The position numbers were made by a program, and so were the translations under genes. Shown here piece by piece: positions 45,816 through 55,143 of a DNA stretch of 64,000 nt; position 1 is the first letter of the stretch, and each line of letters opens with the position of its first letter. This DNA is from Borrelia sp. RT5S (GTDB lineage Bacteria > Spirochaetota > Spirochaetia > Borreliales > Borreliaceae): assembly GCF_021165755.1 (NCBI RefSeq), contig NZ_CP088936.1:124001-188000 (forward strand). The letters run 5' to 3'. The notes beneath the pieces are model-generated. The model worked only from the letters and a program-made list of their open reading frames with translations, was not told where the DNA came from and did no database searches.

Positions 45816-46973
45816 GTGAATCTTAAAATTGTTACCTTATCGTTGTTAGTACCGCATCTATTATTTGCTTCTGAGACATTAGAATTTAAACACGCTAAAG
45901 GGACTAAATTCAGAATAGAAACCACAGACAATCAAATAATTTATCTGAATGGAACACTTAATGCAAAAACTAAGACAAACATTCAGGTCTCAAGCGAGGT
46001 AAAAGACATAAAAGGAAATTTTGCTGATATTAGATCTTATTTTAGGATACTAAAAAGAGATGATGAGCGTGATGTCTTTTTACTTAAAGAAGAATTTGAG
46101 GGTAATTTCAGTATAAATGGGCAAGGTGAATATAGAATAAATAACAATCAAAAGAGGCCCTCTGTCAGAGGCATTCCAAGATTCCCAAAAAGACCCATAA
46201 GGATAAATGAGACCTGGACATATCCAGCAGAGGAATATGTTCAAGCGTCTACTATCTCAGAAGAAATAAAAGACTTCATTGTAAAATTTGATGTACATTA
46301 CGTATACAAGGGCAAGGAAAAAATAAAGGGGAAGAATTACGATGTAATTCATTCAAATTACGAGTCTAGATATGATGTAAAAAGCATTTCGTTCTCCCAA
46401 AAAGTTAGTCAAACAATTTACTTTGATTCAACAGCAGGAAACACATATAAGTACAATGATACATATGTATTTGAAATGAAAAACGAAAAAGATAGTATCA
46501 GGATGGTCGGCAATTCATCCGGAGAGACGATCTCTGTTGAATTACAAAATGACAGCCTAGTGGAAAATGAAGTCAAAGAGTATATTAAGAATAAACAAAT
46601 AGCCTCTGTTGATGTAAAGAAAGGCGAAAAAGGAATTAACTTAAGCTTAGATATTGAATTTCATCCTGATTCTTTTCAAGTAATGAAAAAGGAATATACA
46701 AAGCTAAACCACATAGCCAAGCTACTAGAAAAATTTAAAGACAACAATATTCTAATAGAAGGACATACAGCAAAATTTGGAACAGAAAAGGAAATGCAAG
46801 AATTGTCTGAGAAAAGAGCTCATTCAATTGGAAACTACCTACTAAAAATGAAAGTAAAAAACAAAGATCAAATATTTTTCAAAGGATGGGGTGCTAAAAA
46901 ACCTAAGTACGAGAGCTCATCTCCTTTAGCATCAAAAAATCGAAGAGTAGAGATTACAATTCTGAATAATTGA
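45816..46973 (+). CDS. OmpA-like envelope protein (Tpn50-related)
   Basis: 385 residues. The signal peptide is MNLKIVTLSLLVPHLLFASE. The middle is beta-rich. The last 110 residues are an OmpA C-terminal peptidoglycan-binding domain: LDIEFHPDSFQVMKKEYTKL, ILIEGHTAKFGTEKEMQELSEKRAHSI in pieces, and ASKNRRVEITI with the Asn-Arg-Arg motif. It should tether envelope layers. The start is GTG 45816 without a Shine-Dalgarno. Convergent with dksA, eight bases apart. Counterpart of BB0167, annotated as TpN50-like. Confidence 0.85.
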   Translation: MNLKIVTLSLLVPHLLFASETLEFKHAKGTKFRIETTDNQIIYLNGTLNAKTKTNIQVSSEVKDIKGNFADIRSYFRILKRDDERDVFLLKEEFEGNFSINGQGEYRINNNQKRPSVRGIPRFPKRPIRINETWTYPAEEYVQASTISEEIKDFIVKFDVHYVYKGKEKIKGKNYDVIHSNYESRYDVKSISFSQKVSQTIYFDSTAGNTYKYNDTYVFEMKNEKDSIRMVGNSSGETISVELQNDSLVENEVKEYIKNKQIASVDVKKGEKGINLSLDIEFHPDSFQVMKKEYTKLNHIAKLLEKFKDNNILIEGHTAKFGTEKEMQELSEKRAHSIGNYLLKMKVKNKDQIFFKGWGAKKPKYESSSPLASKNRRVEITILNN

Positions 46974-46981
46974 ATGCAATT

Positions 46982-47359
46982 TTACCTTCTCATCTTTTTT
47001 TCCTTTTTAGTCTGACAGCCTATGCACAAGAATGCATAAGGGATAGCTTCAAGTCTCTCTTTTAAAATATCCTTATCGCATGCTAAACACCTTCCGTAAG
47101 TATTCTGAGAAATACGATAAAGTGCCTGATTTATTAAATGAAGATTCTTTTTCTCAACAGAACTTAAAGCTTCAAGGTTATTTCCATCCATGTTGTCAAA
47201 CGCAATATCAACCACATCTTTCAGATGAAGATCATTGCTAATAATTTCCCTCTTGCTATCCTCAACAGATTTAATAGAATTCAATATTTCTTTTTTTGCT
47301 TCCAAAAGAAGATTTTTCATCTTTAAAACAAACTCATGCTCAAAATTACTTTTCTGCAT
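46982..47359 (-). CDS. dksA: DksA/TraR-family transcription regulator
   Basis: 125 residues. DksA binds the RNA polymerase secondary channel and, with (p)ppGpp, resets transcription in starvation. The coiled coil spans about residues 10-75, with the tip DVVDIAFDNMDGNN. The zinc finger is complete: C91-x2-C94 and C112-x2-C115. In B. burgdorferi it supports adaptation to the tick (known). GGGAGG lies seven bases before the ATG. Counterpart of BB0168. Confidence 0.93.
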   Translation of the reverse strand: MQKSNFEHEFVLKMKNLLLEAKKEILNSIKSVEDSKREIISNDLHLKDVVDIAFDNMDGNNLEALSSVEKKNLHLINQALYRISQNTYGRCLACDKDILKERLEAIPYAFLCIGCQTKKEKKMRR

Positions 47360-47483
47360 GATCCTACCTCCCTACAATAAATTACAATCTTTAAAAAACT
47401 TCGTGTAATTATATAAACAATCCCATACAATGTAAACTATCACATTAATTTTTATTAAAAAATAATTGCAATGATATTCTTAA

Positions 47484-47511
47484 TTGTGTACAATTTATCA
47501 TGTTATATAAA
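47484..47511 (+). promoter_or_regulatory. likely promoter of infA
   Basis: TTGTGT (47484-47489), 16 bases, TATAAA (47506-47511), 16 bases before the TTG start. The Shine-Dalgarno AAGGAGG (47516-47522) follows. Confidence 0.4.
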
Positions 47512-47526
47512 TAACAAGGAGGCATT

Positions 47527-47748
47527 TTGGATATTAAAGAAGAAGCCATTGAGACCGAGGGTATTGTTAAAGAATCTCTTCCTAATACAATGTTTAGAGT
47601 AGAACTTAAGAATGGGCATTTGGTTTTGGCTCATTTATCTGGGAAAATGAGAAAGCACTTCATTAAGATAGTTCCCGGTGATAAGGTTAAGGTCGCTCTT
47701 TCGCCTTACGATCTTACTAAGGGAAGGATAATATATAGAGAGAAATAG
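47527..47748 (+). CDS. infA: translation initiation factor IF-1
   Basis: 73 residues, the usual size. The S1-like OB fold is recognisable: [32 protein letters not shown] in pieces, [15 protein letters not shown], and [13 protein letters not shown] at the end. IF-1 blocks the ribosomal A site during initiation. The start is TTG four bases after a perfect AAGGAGG. It is flanked by minus-strand genes on both sides. Counterpart of BB0169. Confidence 0.95.
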   Translation: MDIKEEAIETEGIVKESLPNTMFRVELKNGHLVLAHLSGKMRKHFIKIVPGDKVKVALSPYDLTKGRIIYREK

Positions 47749-47757
47749 CTCACACTG

Positions 47758-49809
47758 CTATATTAAGTTGTCCTTAACAGACGAAATAAAGTTTTTATAA
47801 ACCCACCCCTGAAGTCCATGGCTTGTTTGGATAAGCACAAAATCGTCCTTTCTATCGAGCACATAAACGCTTACGTTGCCCTTTATAAACTTCCAGCTCC
47901 TTGAGAAGTTGTCAGGAACTTTATAAAGAGAGACTAAATCTCCTTTAATGATTCCAATTTCAGCCTGTTGCTCCGCATAAAAATAATATGTTTGAAACAA
48001 AGCAAAGCAGGTAACAGAACAAAGCAAGAATAAAATTATCCTCTTTAAATTCTTTGCATAAAATCTATAAGAAAGCACTATCATTAAAATATTTATTAAA
48101 ATCAAACTAAAGATGAAAAATGCATTAGAAAACACAAAACTATTATTCCTAATATTCTCACTAACACCACTCCTAGCTTCAATCAAATCAACAACTTTGT
48201 AAAAAGTCTCGTTACTCGGTGAAGTGAAAAATGCTTTATAAGCCGAATAAGTTGCATCAAAATCTTTTTCCATCTTGCTCAAAATAAGTGCTCTATTTAA
48301 CCAAAGCCCAGAATAACTTGGATTTCTCTTTATGATATTATCCACTTTATTAAGCGAATCCTCATAATTTTTCAATTCATAACTTTCAATCAGATCATTC
48401 ACACTTTCTTCTGAAAAAGAACCATCACTTATAGCATTAAGACTAACGCTAAAAGTTAATATTAAAATCACTAATCCTAAACCTGAAGCAATAAAAAATC
48501 TTTTATATTTAATCAAAATAAATAAAGAGAATAAAAATCCTGGTACCAAAAGCAAATAGCAAGCGGGCACAAAAAACAAAAAGGTTTTATTCTTATAATT
48601 TAAAATTTCATAATATGAAAGCAACCTAAAATCAGAAAATAAATCCCTAGCAGATTCATCGCTATTTTTAGATTCTCCATAATATTCATATTTTAGTCGT
48701 TTACCTTCAAGCCTATAAACCCTGCCCTCTTCGGGTTCTAGGTAGGTAAACTCACCAATGCTTAAAAATAAATTGCCTCTATTATCCGGCTTAATGGTAT
48801 ATATTCTAGATATATTACCCTTATATCCATCTTTAGAAGGTTCAAAGTTATAATTCTCTTTCTTGTAAATGACCCTTGCATTATAGGTTTCAATCTCTGG
48901 GAAACGAATATGTGGAAGATTTCCTTGGCCTGTTATTTTTATCAAAACAGTAAAAGTGTCCTGATCAATAGAACTTGAATTTGGAAACTCATATTCAATC
49001 TTAAAGCTACCAACAGCTAAAGACTTAACTTCTTCAGGAATAGGTTTAACTTTTAAAAAAAGTTCAGAAACCGCACGACTAATATTCCCATCCACATGGA
49101 AAGAAATACTAGGAATAATAACATCTTTTGCTCCCCTGAGAGGAGTCAAAATAAAATTATAAAGAGGTACATCCAAAATTTCTCTACTATTGAAAGTCCT
49201 ATACCTAATGTTTCCAAATATAGGAGTTCTATCAATCATCGCATCTTTAACAGCGCTAAAAGCACCGGTAACAAAATTTAGGTTACTGCTTGTAAGCCAA
49301 TTTGAACGTAAAACAAATCCAACACTCTGATATTCATAAATTTCCTTTTCTCCAAAATCCCAATATAGTTCAACCGGCAAACCAAAAGATTGCATCTCAT
49401 CATCTCTTAAGACACTCACTTCAAACTCTGAACTCAAATAAACTTGATCAAGATAAACTAACTTTAACGGAGGAATTTTAACAAACCCCAACTTTTCAAG
49501 GTAATACTCAATCTTTACCACGATAACATAACCACTTCCTTCTGAAACCCTAGATATCGACGCGAGTCTAGTCTTCCCGTCCATATCCTTGCTTACTTCT
49601 ACCTTTAATAAATTCTCATCAAATCCATGAAACAGATCTAACTTAATGACATGAACAACGTTATCACCTTTAAGAACCTTATCCGACAACAAATAATCGC
49701 TACCAGATAAGGCTAAGACTTTAAAATTTACAAAAAAGAAAACTAAAAATGTTAATGCTACCAATCTTCTTTTGGAGACACAACACCTTCCTCTGATCTT
49801 GTTATCCAT
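47758..49809 (-). CDS. batD: BatD-like membrane protein with TPR and SH3-like C-terminal parts
   Basis: 683 residues. Signal sequence to about residue 34, then about 370 residues of beta-rich extracytoplasmic repeats of BatD type (SSSIDQDTFTVLIKITGQGNL, IYTIKPDNRGNLFLSIGEF). Two membrane helices near residues 400-450 are followed by a short TPR segment (RNPSYSGLWLNRALILSKME), two more helices, and a C-terminal SH3-like module (LYKVPDNFSRSWKF, GLQGWVYKNFI). The start ATG, with GAGAGGG four bases upstream, overlaps batC by 52 bases. Last gene of the moxR-bat operon. Counterpart of BB0170. Confidence 0.8.
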   Translation of the reverse strand: MDNKIRGRCCVSKRRLVALTFLVFFFVNFKVLALSGSDYLLSDKVLKGDNVVHVIKLDLFHGFDENLLKVEVSKDMDGKTRLASISRVSEGSGYVIVVKIEYYLEKLGFVKIPPLKLVYLDQVYLSSEFEVSVLRDDEMQSFGLPVELYWDFGEKEIYEYQSVGFVLRSNWLTSSNLNFVTGAFSAVKDAMIDRTPIFGNIRYRTFNSREILDVPLYNFILTPLRGAKDVIIPSISFHVDGNISRAVSELFLKVKPIPEEVKSLAVGSFKIEYEFPNSSSIDQDTFTVLIKITGQGNLPHIRFPEIETYNARVIYKKENYNFEPSKDGYKGNISRIYTIKPDNRGNLFLSIGEFTYLEPEEGRVYRLEGKRLKYEYYGESKNSDESARDLFSDFRLLSYYEILNYKNKTFLFFVPACYLLLVPGFLFSLFILIKYKRFFIASGLGLVILILTFSVSLNAISDGSFSEESVNDLIESYELKNYEDSLNKVDNIIKRNPSYSGLWLNRALILSKMEKDFDATYSAYKAFFTSPSNETFYKVVDLIEARSGVSENIRNNSFVFSNAFFIFSLILINILMIVLSYRFYAKNLKRIILFLLCSVTCFALFQTYYFYAEQQAEIGIIKGDLVSLYKVPDNFSRSWKFIKGNVSVYVLDRKDDFVLIQTSHGLQGWVYKNFISSVKDNLI

Positions 49810-50345
49810 AAAACCCTCTCAAGGTTTTCAATATACCTTAAAAAATTCTCATTATTCTCAATAAAATCTTTATCCCTATTAACACTTAAAGCTTCCAAGC
49901 TATCCGGAACGCTCCTCTTTTTAATTATTGCAAGTTCAAGATTGTACTTAGCATTGTAGCTTGCAGGGTTAATTCTTAAAGCTTCTTTGAAAGCTACCTC
50001 CGCCTTCCGATAAAGTCCTTGGTTATAATATATTATCCCCTCGTTATAATTTATGTTAAAATTCAAAAAAACATCATCCTCTCTTCTTGCATATGAAAAC
50101 ATTCGAAGAGAACTCTCGTACTCACCCAAAGAATAATACACAACTCCAAGGTTATAATAACCCCAAGAAGAATTCTCAAAATCATCTACAAGATTATAGT
50201 AAGTGGAGATCGCACTTTGATAATTACCCCTAATGTATTCATAATTTCCAACGGCCATAAGGGACATGGCCCTAACATTAGTACAAGAAAAAAAAGATAT
50301 AAACAAAAAACCTAGCAACAATATGACTAAAAAGTTTCGTCCCAC
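49758..50345 (-). CDS. batC: BatC-like TPR lipoprotein
   Basis: 195 residues. The signal ends in a lipobox, SFFSC with Cys at about residue 21. Three TPR-like units follow (YIRGNYQSAISTYYNLVDDF, SWGYYNLGVVYYSLGEYESSL, IYYNQGLYRKAEVAFKEALR). TPR proteins in this operon probably hold the vWA proteins together. It overlaps the upstream vWA gene by 19 bases and the downstream BatD-like gene by 52, so translation is coupled. Counterpart of BB0171. Confidence 0.82.
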   Translation of the reverse strand: MGRNFLVILLLGFLFISFFSCTNVRAMSLMAVGNYEYIRGNYQSAISTYYNLVDDFENSSWGYYNLGVVYYSLGEYESSLRMFSYARREDDVFLNFNINYNEGIIYYNQGLYRKAEVAFKEALRINPASYNAKYNLELAIIKKRSVPDSLEALSVNRDKDFIENNENFLRYIENLERVLWITRSEEGVVSPKEDW

Positions 50346-51316
50346 TTAATAACCCTAACGAATATATACAATAACGTAGACAAAAGAGCACCAACCAAGA
50401 AGATTTTATACCTTAGAATTCTAACAACCATAATATCACTCGAACTTTTCTTCATTATATCATTTCTTATCTCATTGATAACGTAATTTGTACCTTCTAA
50501 ATATAAATCATAATAAGCACCCTTAAGAGAAGAGGCAAGAAGATGTAAATTATCCTCATTAAACAAAGCTTTAACCACACCTCCCTCTTTATCTTTAACA
50601 ATCAAATCATTGTCAACTAAAGGAGATGGATTTCTACTCCCAATACCAACTACAAAGCTCCTAATACTCATATTATCAACTAATTTAGAAAATCTATAAT
50701 AATTATTCTCACCCCATTCATCCCCATCCGTTAAAATTATCAAAAAATTATAATAAGAATCGTCTTTTATTCCCTGTATGGCACTAAGCACCCCTTCACC
50801 TAAAAAACTACCAGGCGAACTTATCAAATTAGGTTCAACATAATTTAATACTTTGTGTAGACTAGTCTTGTCTTTAGAAAAGGGTAATAATAGCACCGGC
50901 TTGCCCTTAAAAATAGTAAGCGAATACTCAGCACTCTCAAAATTGTTCAAAATTAAACTAATAACATCCTTAGCACCCTCAAGTCTGTTAATCGATCTGC
51001 CCTCATCCAGGCTCAGCATACTACGAGATATATCAAAAACAAAAGATATTCTTAAATTTGACCTCTCGTCTTCAGTAACTTTCTGTCCCCAAGAAATATT
51101 TAAAATAGAAAGAATCAAAAACCCCAAACTCAATATGAAAAAAAATATCATAAGTATTTTTTTTATGTAGTAGTTCCTTATGTATGCGTTATTAACATAC
51201 ATAAGGCTTAAATTCTTAAAAAATGGAAGACCTCTTTTAAAATTACAGATATAGATAATAAGAATCAAAAATAAAACTACAAACAAGTATAAAGCGTAAT
51301 AATTTTCTATGCTCAT
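50327..51316 (-). CDS. batB: BatB-like von Willebrand A membrane protein
   Basis: 329 residues: helices near the N-terminus (YALYLFVVLFLILIIYICNF, then IKKILMIFFFILSLGFLILSIL), a vWA domain, and a C-terminal helix (IFLVGALLSTLLYIFV). The MIDAS motif is present as DISRS, with LTDGDEWGE later. The B. burgdorferi counterpart BB0172 has been reported as an integrin-binding vWA protein. The start overlaps the stop of the next vWA gene by four bases. Confidence 0.85.
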   Translation of the reverse strand: MSIENYYALYLFVVLFLILIIYICNFKRGLPFFKNLSLMYVNNAYIRNYYIKKILMIFFFILSLGFLILSILNISWGQKVTEDERSNLRISFVFDISRSMLSLDEGRSINRLEGAKDVISLILNNFESAEYSLTIFKGKPVLLLPFSKDKTSLHKVLNYVEPNLISSPGSFLGEGVLSAIQGIKDDSYYNFLIILTDGDEWGENNYYRFSKLVDNMSIRSFVVGIGSRNPSPLVDNDLIVKDKEGGVVKALFNEDNLHLLASSLKGAYYDLYLEGTNYVINEIRNDIMKKSSSDIMVVRILRYKIFLVGALLSTLLYIFVRVIKWDETF

Positions 51317-52314
51317 ATTACCTCTTTTAAAAAGACCTTAGAAAATACAAAATGAAGAACCAGTAGACAAAATGTTATAAATAAAAATCCATTGTAGATG
51401 TCCTTATTTTCAACAGAAATTTTAATCTTCCTCTCCACATTTTCTTTTTTCGAAAAATCCTGAATTGCAAATTTAAATGAAAAATCATCGTTTACAGAAT
51501 AAAAAAGGCCTCCTGTTTTATTTGAAATCTCAGAAAGCATACTAGAATCGTAAACTTCTTTTAAAGTACCCTGATAAAACTTACCAGACCTCATTTTAAA
51601 TTCAACATTAAGCTCCTCACTACTACCAATTCCTATAGAATAAATTTTAACATTCAATCCCTTAGCGAGATTTATTACTTGATCCTTGTACACTTCATCC
51701 GAATTAACAACTCCATCTGTTAGAACAATAACGGACTTACTAGAAGCTTCCGAATGTCTTAGATGAGAAAGAGCTATCGAAATTCCAAGACCCAAAGCAG
51801 AACCATTGCCGAGATCCATGATATAAATATCGTCTAACTTTTTAGAAAAGAAATCCCTATCAACCGTAAGTGGAACTATTAAAGAGGCCTCTTTTGCAAA
51901 AGCCACTAAACCAATATTATCATTCTCTCTTTGAAAAGAAAAATACTTAACCAATTCTTTTGCAAATTCAAGTCTATTTTTAGAGGAAAACTCGACAGCA
52001 CCCATACTAGGTGATATGTCTAATACAATAATGATATCTGCTCCATCACTGAGATAAATCATCTTCTTTTTTGAAATAGAAGGCCCTGACAAGGTCAAAA
52101 TCATACCTGTTATTGCTAGATAAAGAAAAGAATAAGTTGTAAAATACAACAAATTTAGTCCATAATCCCTAAATTTTAGAGAACCAACATTACCATAAAG
52201 AGATATTGGAAACTTAACTTTCCCCCCCCTGTTCCTGAGAAAATGACTACAGTAAATTATCAGCGGAAGAATTATAAGTAAAAATAAGTATAGAGGGGAG
52301 TTAAATGTTAGCAT
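51313..52314 (-). CDS. batA: BatA-like von Willebrand A membrane protein
   Basis: About 333 residues: N-terminal helix (SPLYLFLLIILPLIIY), a second helix near residue 60, a vWA domain with an intact MIDAS (DISPSMG, then VIVLTDGVVNS), and a C-terminal helix. I chose ATG 52314 because AGGAG lies five bases upstream; the ATG at 52338 lies deeper in the upstream gene. It is a paralogue of the next gene, as usual in Bat operons. Counterpart of BB0173. Confidence 0.85.
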   Translation of the reverse strand: MLTFNSPLYLFLLIILPLIIYCSHFLRNRGGKVKFPISLYGNVGSLKFRDYGLNLLYFTTYSFLYLAITGMILTLSGPSISKKKMIYLSDGADIIIVLDISPSMGAVEFSSKNRLEFAKELVKYFSFQRENDNIGLVAFAKEASLIVPLTVDRDFFSKKLDDIYIMDLGNGSALGLGISIALSHLRHSEASSKSVIVLTDGVVNSDEVYKDQVINLAKGLNVKIYSIGIGSSEELNVEFKMRSGKFYQGTLKEVYDSSMLSEISNKTGGLFYSVNDDFSFKFAIQDFSKKENVERKIKISVENKDIYNGFLFITFCLLVLHFVFSKVFLKEVI

Positions 52315-53200
52315 TATTACTCCTATTAAATTCTTCAAAACTCAGAGCTGCTCTTTTAAGATCCTCTAAAACAAGCGACAGATTTCCACCTAGTAAATTA
52401 GACCCACTAAACTTACTAAAATCAGACATCCTAAGCATACTAATCAAAGTTGAACGAATTTCATAAGGCACATTAAGATTTTGTAAAATTTCAGAAATTT
52501 CAGTTGTGGTAATTGCATTAAAATCAAAGCCTGTTTTTTTTGATAAATAAACTCTTAAAGTAGAATTTAATAAATTATAAAAAACAATTTGCTCCTCCTC
52601 ATTCTTAACATAATTAGACAAGATAACAAGCTGTTTTTGAAAAATTCTATATGGCTTTCTCAAATTGTGTCTCATTATTAAAAATACTAACAAATACCCT
52701 ATAAGCTTTAAAAATTTAATAAAAAGATAAGGAACAAACACAAGTGCTGAGATAAAAATAACAAGATAGGTGCTTGTTCCTGGAAGAAAAAGAACACCTT
52801 CTACATTTTGTATTCTAAGAGAATCATCTGCAGAGATCAACTTACTAGTGTTTATTTTTACATTCTTAAGAATAACCCTAGTCGATCTATCGTCCTTAAT
52901 AACATCTCCAACATAAATGGGCGGCAAGTTATTACTTCCAACATAAAATGAAACAAATTGCATTATTATCTCTCCCCTTTCGGGCCTGTAGATACATGAA
53001 TTAACTTCAACAAACTCATTCTTAATTTCCTTAAAATCAACTGGAAAAAATTTTTCATCTTCACTCAGAATTAAAGACAATTTAAGCTCAACAGTATCCC
53101 CCACATAGTAACGAATTGGAATAAATATCTCGTCCCTTAATTCATATGAGAATAAATTAAGAGATAAAAAAGATGAAAAAACAACCATTATGTTTTTCAA
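52301..53200 (-). CDS. Bat-operon membrane protein of unknown function
   Basis: 299 residues. Signal sequence, about 110 extracytoplasmic beta-rich residues, one or two helices at about 142-175 (TSTYLVIFISALVFVPYLFI), then a cytoplasmic helical part of about 110 residues. The start is TTG 53200, which overlaps the stop of the DUF58 gene (TTGA); an ATG at 53188 would lose the N-terminal Lys. Such proteins lie between the DUF58 and batA genes in spirochaete Bat operons. Counterpart of BB0174. Confidence 0.75.
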   Translation of the reverse strand: MKNIMVVFSSFLSLNLFSYELRDEIFIPIRYYVGDTVELKLSLILSEDEKFFPVDFKEIKNEFVEVNSCIYRPERGEIIMQFVSFYVGSNNLPPIYVGDVIKDDRSTRVILKNVKINTSKLISADDSLRIQNVEGVLFLPGTSTYLVIFISALVFVPYLFIKFLKLIGYLLVFLIMRHNLRKPYRIFQKQLVILSNYVKNEEEQIVFYNLLNSTLRVYLSKKTGFDFNAITTTEISEILQNLNVPYEIRSTLISMLRMSDFSKFSGSNLLGGNLSLVLEDLKRAALSFEEFNRSNNANI

Positions 53201-54078
53201 ACCTTACTATCCTTTCTCAAAAGGGCTTTTATCTTCCTAAATACATCATCCTTTGTACTAATTTCTACAAAATTAATACTTCTCTTTACGCACTCTTGCT
53301 TCCACCTTATTTTATCTAGTGTCCAATAATTTTTATAACTACCCGCTATCGCCTTACTAAAGCCTGAGGCCAAAAAATCTTCACCCGTTTCAATATCTTC
53401 ATAAGTTAAAAATCCATACTGAGGAAGGTTTTCATCAAAAAAATCTGAAAGCCTTATTGCAATAATGTTATGCCGCTTGCTAAGCACAGTTAAAGATCTA
53501 AAATAATCGCTCGCCTTAAAATCCGAAATAATAATAATTAAAGATCTTTTTTTATAATATTCAGCCGTATTTTTAAATATATAAGTCAAATTACTGCCCC
53601 TTTGAAGCTTCCTATTTATTGTTTCGTTTAAAATTAATCCCAAATGTGAATGACCTTTTCTGGAAGGAATGAATTTATCCGTCTTATTTGAGAAAAAGGT
53701 TATACCTATTTTATCATTGTTAAAAAAAGCCATATGAGCAAAAATAGAAACTAAAAAATCCTGAATTTCTTTTTTATTAATAGTGCTACCTAAACTCATT
53801 GAAAGCGAATTATCAACAAGAAGATGAAGATTCATTCCCTTATCTTCTTTAAAAACCCTTGAAAATATGCTATCTGTTTTAGCACTAACATTCCAATCAA
53901 TAAACCTAGCATCATCAGTCTCCTCATAAGGTCTAAATTCATGAAATTCAAGACCAAGCCCTTTAAAGATTGAACGATATCCGCCAAAATTAAGTTCTAA
54001 AAGCATTTTTCTTGAAAAAAATCTTAAAGCCTTTATTTTAGTCTTCGTGCTAGTGTTTAATTCATTATTCTCATGCAT
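53197..54078 (-). CDS. DUF58 protein of the MoxR-Bat operon
   Basis: 293 residues, soluble. The DUF58 signature is clear: EFHEFRPYEETDDARFIDWN, SAKTDSIFSRVFKEDKG, then a degenerate vWA-like part LLVDNSLSMSLG and LIIIISDFKASD. These proteins are encoded beside MoxR ATPases in most bacteria and are thought to be their partners. It starts 15 bases after moxR. Counterpart of BB0175. Confidence 0.9.
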   Translation of the reverse strand: MHENNELNTSTKTKIKALRFFSRKMLLELNFGGYRSIFKGLGLEFHEFRPYEETDDARFIDWNVSAKTDSIFSRVFKEDKGMNLHLLVDNSLSMSLGSTINKKEIQDFLVSIFAHMAFFNNDKIGITFFSNKTDKFIPSRKGHSHLGLILNETINRKLQRGSNLTYIFKNTAEYYKKRSLIIIISDFKASDYFRSLTVLSKRHNIIAIRLSDFFDENLPQYGFLTYEDIETGEDFLASGFSKAIAGSYKNYWTLDKIRWKQECVKRSINFVEISTKDDVFRKIKALLRKDSKV

Positions 54079-54093
54079 ATCACATCCTATTCC

Positions 54094-55086
54094 TTAAGGA
54101 AGTGCCACCGCTGAGAGGAGTATCTTAATAATATCATCTGTATTCATCTCTTCAACTTCTGCTTCATAAGATGGAGTAATTCTGTGTCTTAACACGTTAT
54201 AAGCCACAGCCTTAACATCTTCTGGAAGAACAAATAATCGACCCTCATAAAGAGCATTCACACGAGCACATTTAAGCAAACTAATTGATGCTCTAGGAGA
54301 TGCGCCAAATTCAATATATTTAGTAAATGGATAAGTTTTCTTGTCATTTTCACGAGAAGCTGCGATTAGGGTAACGATATAAAGCATTATCTTATCATCT
54401 ACCTTTACCCTACTGATTATGCGTTTAAGATCGGACAAAGAGTAAGAATTCATTATCTTTGCAACCTTAATATTCTCAAGACCACCTCCAACTGAGAATA
54501 TCTTAAGAAGTTTTATCTCATCCTGAATAGCAGGATAATTCACATTAACTTTCAGTAAAAATCTATCAAGTTGAGCTTCTGGTAAGTTATAAGTCCCTTC
54601 TTGCTCAATTGGATTTTGTGTTGCAAGCACGAAAAATGGATCTGGCAGTTTATGTGTTTCATCACCAAGGGTCACTTGACACTCAGCCATTGCCTCAAGA
54701 AGTGCCGCTTGAACCTTTGCAGGCGCCCTATTAATTTCATCCGCTAAAATAATATTTGAAAATATAGGACCCTTTCTCACCCTAAAAGTCCCCGTAGTAT
54801 TCTTGTAAACCATATTTCCCGTAAGATCTGAAGGTAAAAGATCTGGCGTAAATTGAACTCTTTTAAACCCAAGATCAAGAACATCTGAGACCGTCTGTAT
54901 TGTTAATGTCTTTGCAAGTCCTGGTACACCCTCAAGCAACACATGCCCCTCAGTCAAAATTCCCATCAAAATAGCATCAATCATTTCTTTTTGCCCAAGG
55001 ATCCTGCTTGAAACCTCTCTTCTAAACTTATTTATTAAACCTAAAGCATTCTCTACTTCTGAATCTATTTGAAAACTAACTTTCAT
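54094..55086 (-). CDS. moxR: MoxR-family AAA+ ATPase
   Basis: 330 residues. Walker A GVPGLAKT at 53-60, Walker B IILADEINRAP, sensor 1 FFVLATQNPIEQEGTYNLPEAQLDRF in pieces, sensor 2 GASPRASISLL. MoxR ATPases act as chaperones for vWA proteins, and two vWA genes follow. It is the first gene of the operon of seven (55,086 to 47,758), all within overlaps or short gaps. Counterpart of BB0176. Confidence 0.93.
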   Translation of the reverse strand: MKVSFQIDSEVENALGLINKFRREVSSRILGQKEMIDAILMGILTEGHVLLEGVPGLAKTLTIQTVSDVLDLGFKRVQFTPDLLPSDLTGNMVYKNTTGTFRVRKGPIFSNIILADEINRAPAKVQAALLEAMAECQVTLGDETHKLPDPFFVLATQNPIEQEGTYNLPEAQLDRFLLKVNVNYPAIQDEIKLLKIFSVGGGLENIKVAKIMNSYSLSDLKRIISRVKVDDKIMLYIVTLIAASRENDKKTYPFTKYIEFGASPRASISLLKCARVNALYEGRLFVLPEDVKAVAYNVLRHRITPSYEAEVEEMNTDDIIKILLSAVALP

Positions 55087-55143
55087 ACCACTCCTATCAC
55101 CAAAATTTATTTATCATTGAAAACAAACATAAAATACATAAAC

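Noticed and set aside
47733-47756. Small hairpin (ATAGC/GCTAT) after infA as a terminator
   Set aside because: Only five pairs and no T-run; too weak to call.
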